A stretch of 50,994 nucleotides of DNA from Lachnospiraceae bacterium (GTDB taxonomy: Bacteria > Bacillota > Clostridia > Lachnospirales > Lachnospiraceae), in the NCBI GenBank assembly GCA_017480565.1, contig JAFVAL010000018.1, forward strand, positions 1-50,994, read 5' to 3'. The first letter of the stretch is position 1. Each line of letters opens with the position of its first letter. The notes under the pieces were generated by a model that was not told where the DNA came from, did no database searches, and was given only the letters and a program-made list of their open reading frames with translations. The translations under genes were made by a program, and so were the position numbers. Shown here piece by piece: positions 49,928 through 50,994 of the stretch.

Positions 49928-50539
49928 TTATTCTGTGAAAAGGGTCAGTTCCACCGCTCCATTGCCAAGCAGATCTGTAAGCTCCGCGCTGCTCAGACCG
50001 TCGATCTTCCCGAGCCGGGTATATGCCCACGAATTCGATCCGTAGAAAACGACGATCTGATTGCCGGAATAGAGGACGATATCACCCGCTTGCGTCGTTA
50101 TCTTCACGTCGTCACGCGCTATACTTGTCCCGAGAGATCCGACCTGTTCAAAGCCGCCGTACATAGACATCTCAACGATTACCGGCGAATCTAATGCGAG
50201 CGACAACAGGGCGTCGACACTCTCATTTTCCTCCCAGATAACCGTAAGTTCCTGCCCGTTGATCTTCATTTTCAGCTCTGGCACGGCTGTTTCCTCCTCT
50301 GTTTCTTCGCTTGCATCACTCATCTTTTCGCTCTCAGGCACATCTATTCCAACGACATCGTCACGTCTTTCAGCTTCTGACGAACTCGGTTCAGCCTGAG
50401 TCTGTGCTGTTTCGCTCTCCGTGGCCGGATTCGTACCCTGTTGGGAAACCTGCGAATTGGGAGCGCTGCAGGCAGAAAGCGTTAAAACAATCATTGTAAT
50501 CAGCAACAGGCTGGTCGTTAACATAAGAACCTTACTCAT
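49928..50539 (-). CDS. Lipoprotein with cyclophilin-like domain
   Basis: A 203-residue lipoprotein: hydrophobic signal, lipobox LSACS with Cys24, then a long Ser/Glu/Thr-rich linker (25-88) and a cyclophilin-like barrel (MKINGQELTVIWEENESVDA, then GDIVLYSGNQIVVFYGSNSW). Such folds lack the prolyl isomerase residues and their role is unknown. AAGGAG eight bases before the ATG lies within the last codons of the deleted hydrolase gene upstream, whose stop overlaps this start as ATGA. In related gut bacteria such genes sit beside alpha/beta hydrolases and flavodoxins. Confidence 0.78.
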   Translation of the reverse strand: MSKVLMLTTSLLLITMIVLTLSACSAPNSQVSQQGTNPATESETAQTQAEPSSSEAERRDDVVGIDVPESEKMSDASEETEEETAVPELKMKINGQELTVIWEENESVDALLSLALDSPVIVEMSMYGGFEQVGSLGTSIARDDVKITTQAGDIVLYSGNQIVVFYGSNSWAYTRLGKIDGLSSAELTDLLGNGAVELTLFTE

Positions 50540-50623
50540 TTCAGATACTCCTTCATAAACGCCTCGATCTTGTCAAATGGGATCGCATTCCTGCGTAAGC
50601 TTAAGTTCTTCTGTTTTCATCAT
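50536..50623 (-). pseudogene. Deletion scar of an alpha/beta hydrolase gene
   Basis: From the ATG at 50623, with AAAGGA upstream, twelve codons read MMKTEELKLTQE, the typical beginning of YcjY-like alpha/beta hydrolases. After a break at about 50584-50590 the next frame reads AIPFDKIEAFMKEYLK and stops at 50536, the typical end of the same proteins. About 300 internal codons are gone and the frames no longer match. The retained end carries the ribosome site for the lipoprotein gene. Confidence 0.65.
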
Positions 50624-50715
50624 GACTGTTTCATCCTTTCAGTGATCGCATAGGCTGTCAAAACTGCCTGTTTAGGTGTAGAATGTCTCTTGGTTGAATT
50701 TTTCATTGCAAGTAA

Positions 50716-50721
50716 ATTATA
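50716..50721 (-). promoter_or_regulatory. -10 element before the hydrolase scar/lipoprotein unit
   Basis: Perfect TATAAT on the minus strand in TGTGGTATAAT. A weak TTGAGC at 50746-50741 (19-base spacer) is the best -35; it overlaps the terminator of the gene to the right. Confidence 0.5.
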
Positions 50722-50730
50722 CCACAAAAA

Positions 50731-50761
50731 AAGGACCCTGGCTCAAAAACCAGTGGTCCTT
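50731..50761. terminator. Terminator between right-edge gene and lipoprotein unit
   Basis: AAGGACC-CTGG / CCAG-T-GGTCCTT stem with one bulged base and an eight-base loop. Seven T follow on the minus strand, so it ends the right-edge gene. Confidence 0.82.
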
Positions 50762-50807
50762 CTTACTTTTTCTGTGTGGCTGCTTTTTTCACAGCCCCTT
50801 ATGATAT

Positions 50808-50994
50808 TTACAGATCTTCAACGCGCCATTCTTTGCGCCAGCGGATGATGGGCTTTTCGCCATCCCATTCGATGGGAAGCCAGACATAGCGGGATTTGCA
50901 GGTGTTCTCGCCGTGCTTTTGAAGCTCGCCCGCGACGGCGGTGATCTCCTTCGGGTCAGTGTCGGGCTGGTAGTCCTTGAAGTGCCGCACCATA
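50808..50994 (-). CDS. 3' end of an unidentified gene, possibly a glycosidase
   Basis: Only the last 61 codons are in the window; the reading frame is open to the edge, so the Met at 50993 need not be the start. The tail has CKSRYVWLPIEWDGEKPIIR and ends KEWRVEDL. The RYVWLPIE...W..EW pattern recalls the ends of some GH43 xylosidase-like enzymes, but this is a weak impression from a fragment. Confidence 0.4.
   Translation of the reverse strand, partial: MVRHFKDYQPDTDPKEITAVAGELQKHGENTCKSRYVWLPIEWDGEKPIIRWRKEWRVEDL

Noticed and set aside
50620-50706. 28-codon frame MKNSTKRHSTPKQAVL... before the hydrolase scar
   Set aside because: The ATG lies only about three bases from the expected transcription start and has no ribosome site.
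1-50994. tRNA, rRNA, prophage or transposase genes
   Set aside because: None could be recognised on either strand by reading for their conserved sequences or domains.

Overview
The window looks like chromosomal DNA of an anaerobic Bacillota, most likely a Lachnospiraceae-type gut Clostridium. The signs are strong AGGAGG-type ribosome sites, a type-2 galT, GPH-family sugar symporters beside glycosidases, five AraC-type regulators, an arginine deiminase operon and a small Feo iron system. No rRNA, tRNA, CRISPR array, phage or transposase gene was recognised. The assignment rests on gene content only.

Layout. 1-382 has no gene but holds a long imperfect hairpin. 383-2877: SagB-like nitroreductase and a HipA/HipB-like toxin-antitoxin pair. 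2973-10390: a sugar-type ABC importer operon ending in a GH78-like glycosidase, with a divergent AraC regulator. 10418-16233: galT2, then a MarR-controlled heterodimeric ABC exporter. 16272-16563: an array of terminator hairpins. 16610-21004: zinc alcohol dehydrogenase with an AraC regulator, a FucO-like dehydrogenase, and two tandem NTF2-like proteins behind four 11-bp-phased direct repeats. 21085-26893: carboxylesterase/AraC pair, GH43 glycosidase, and a deletion scar where a GPH symporter and a GH2 glycosidase have both lost their 5' parts. 26915-29515: a small protein, a bacterial PARG-type ADP-ribose glycohydrolase and an AAA ATPase with a PD-(D/E)XK-like tail. The last two form a probable operon. 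29764-32995: arcABC read on the minus strand. 33101-42040: two GPH symporter/hydrolase modules (SGNH esterase and GH42 beta-galactosidase), each next to an AraC regulator; one regulator has two complete AraC DNA-binding domains. 42104-46697: acetyltransferase, CCG-cysteine protein, NimA-like flavoprotein, unknown genes, a possible small transcript, a DMT transporter with a 17-histidine tail, and an internally deleted nitrilase. 46897-49824: TetR regulator and a Feo operon led by a 57-residue Cys-rich membrane protein. 49928-50994: lipoprotein, the scar of a deleted alpha/beta hydrolase, and the end of an unidentified gene.

How it works together. Most of the window is a scavenging region for plant or mucin glycans: several importers, each with a glycosidase or esterase and its own AraC sensor, plus galT and lactaldehyde-reductase-type functions for released sugars. 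The arc operon would give ATP and ammonia from arginine, and Feo imports ferrous iron, both fitting an anaerobic gut life.

Two themes stand out. First, three separate small deletion scars (about 25660, 46550 and 50587), each a clean loss of internal sequence without mobile-element remains. Second, two places (2912-2961 and 29542-29596) where a promoter sits inside an inverted repeat that can also end transcription from the upstream operon. The best candidates for an under-described system are the AAA-nuclease/PARG pair with its nested promoter, and the HipBA-like pair with its 40-bp perfect palindrome.
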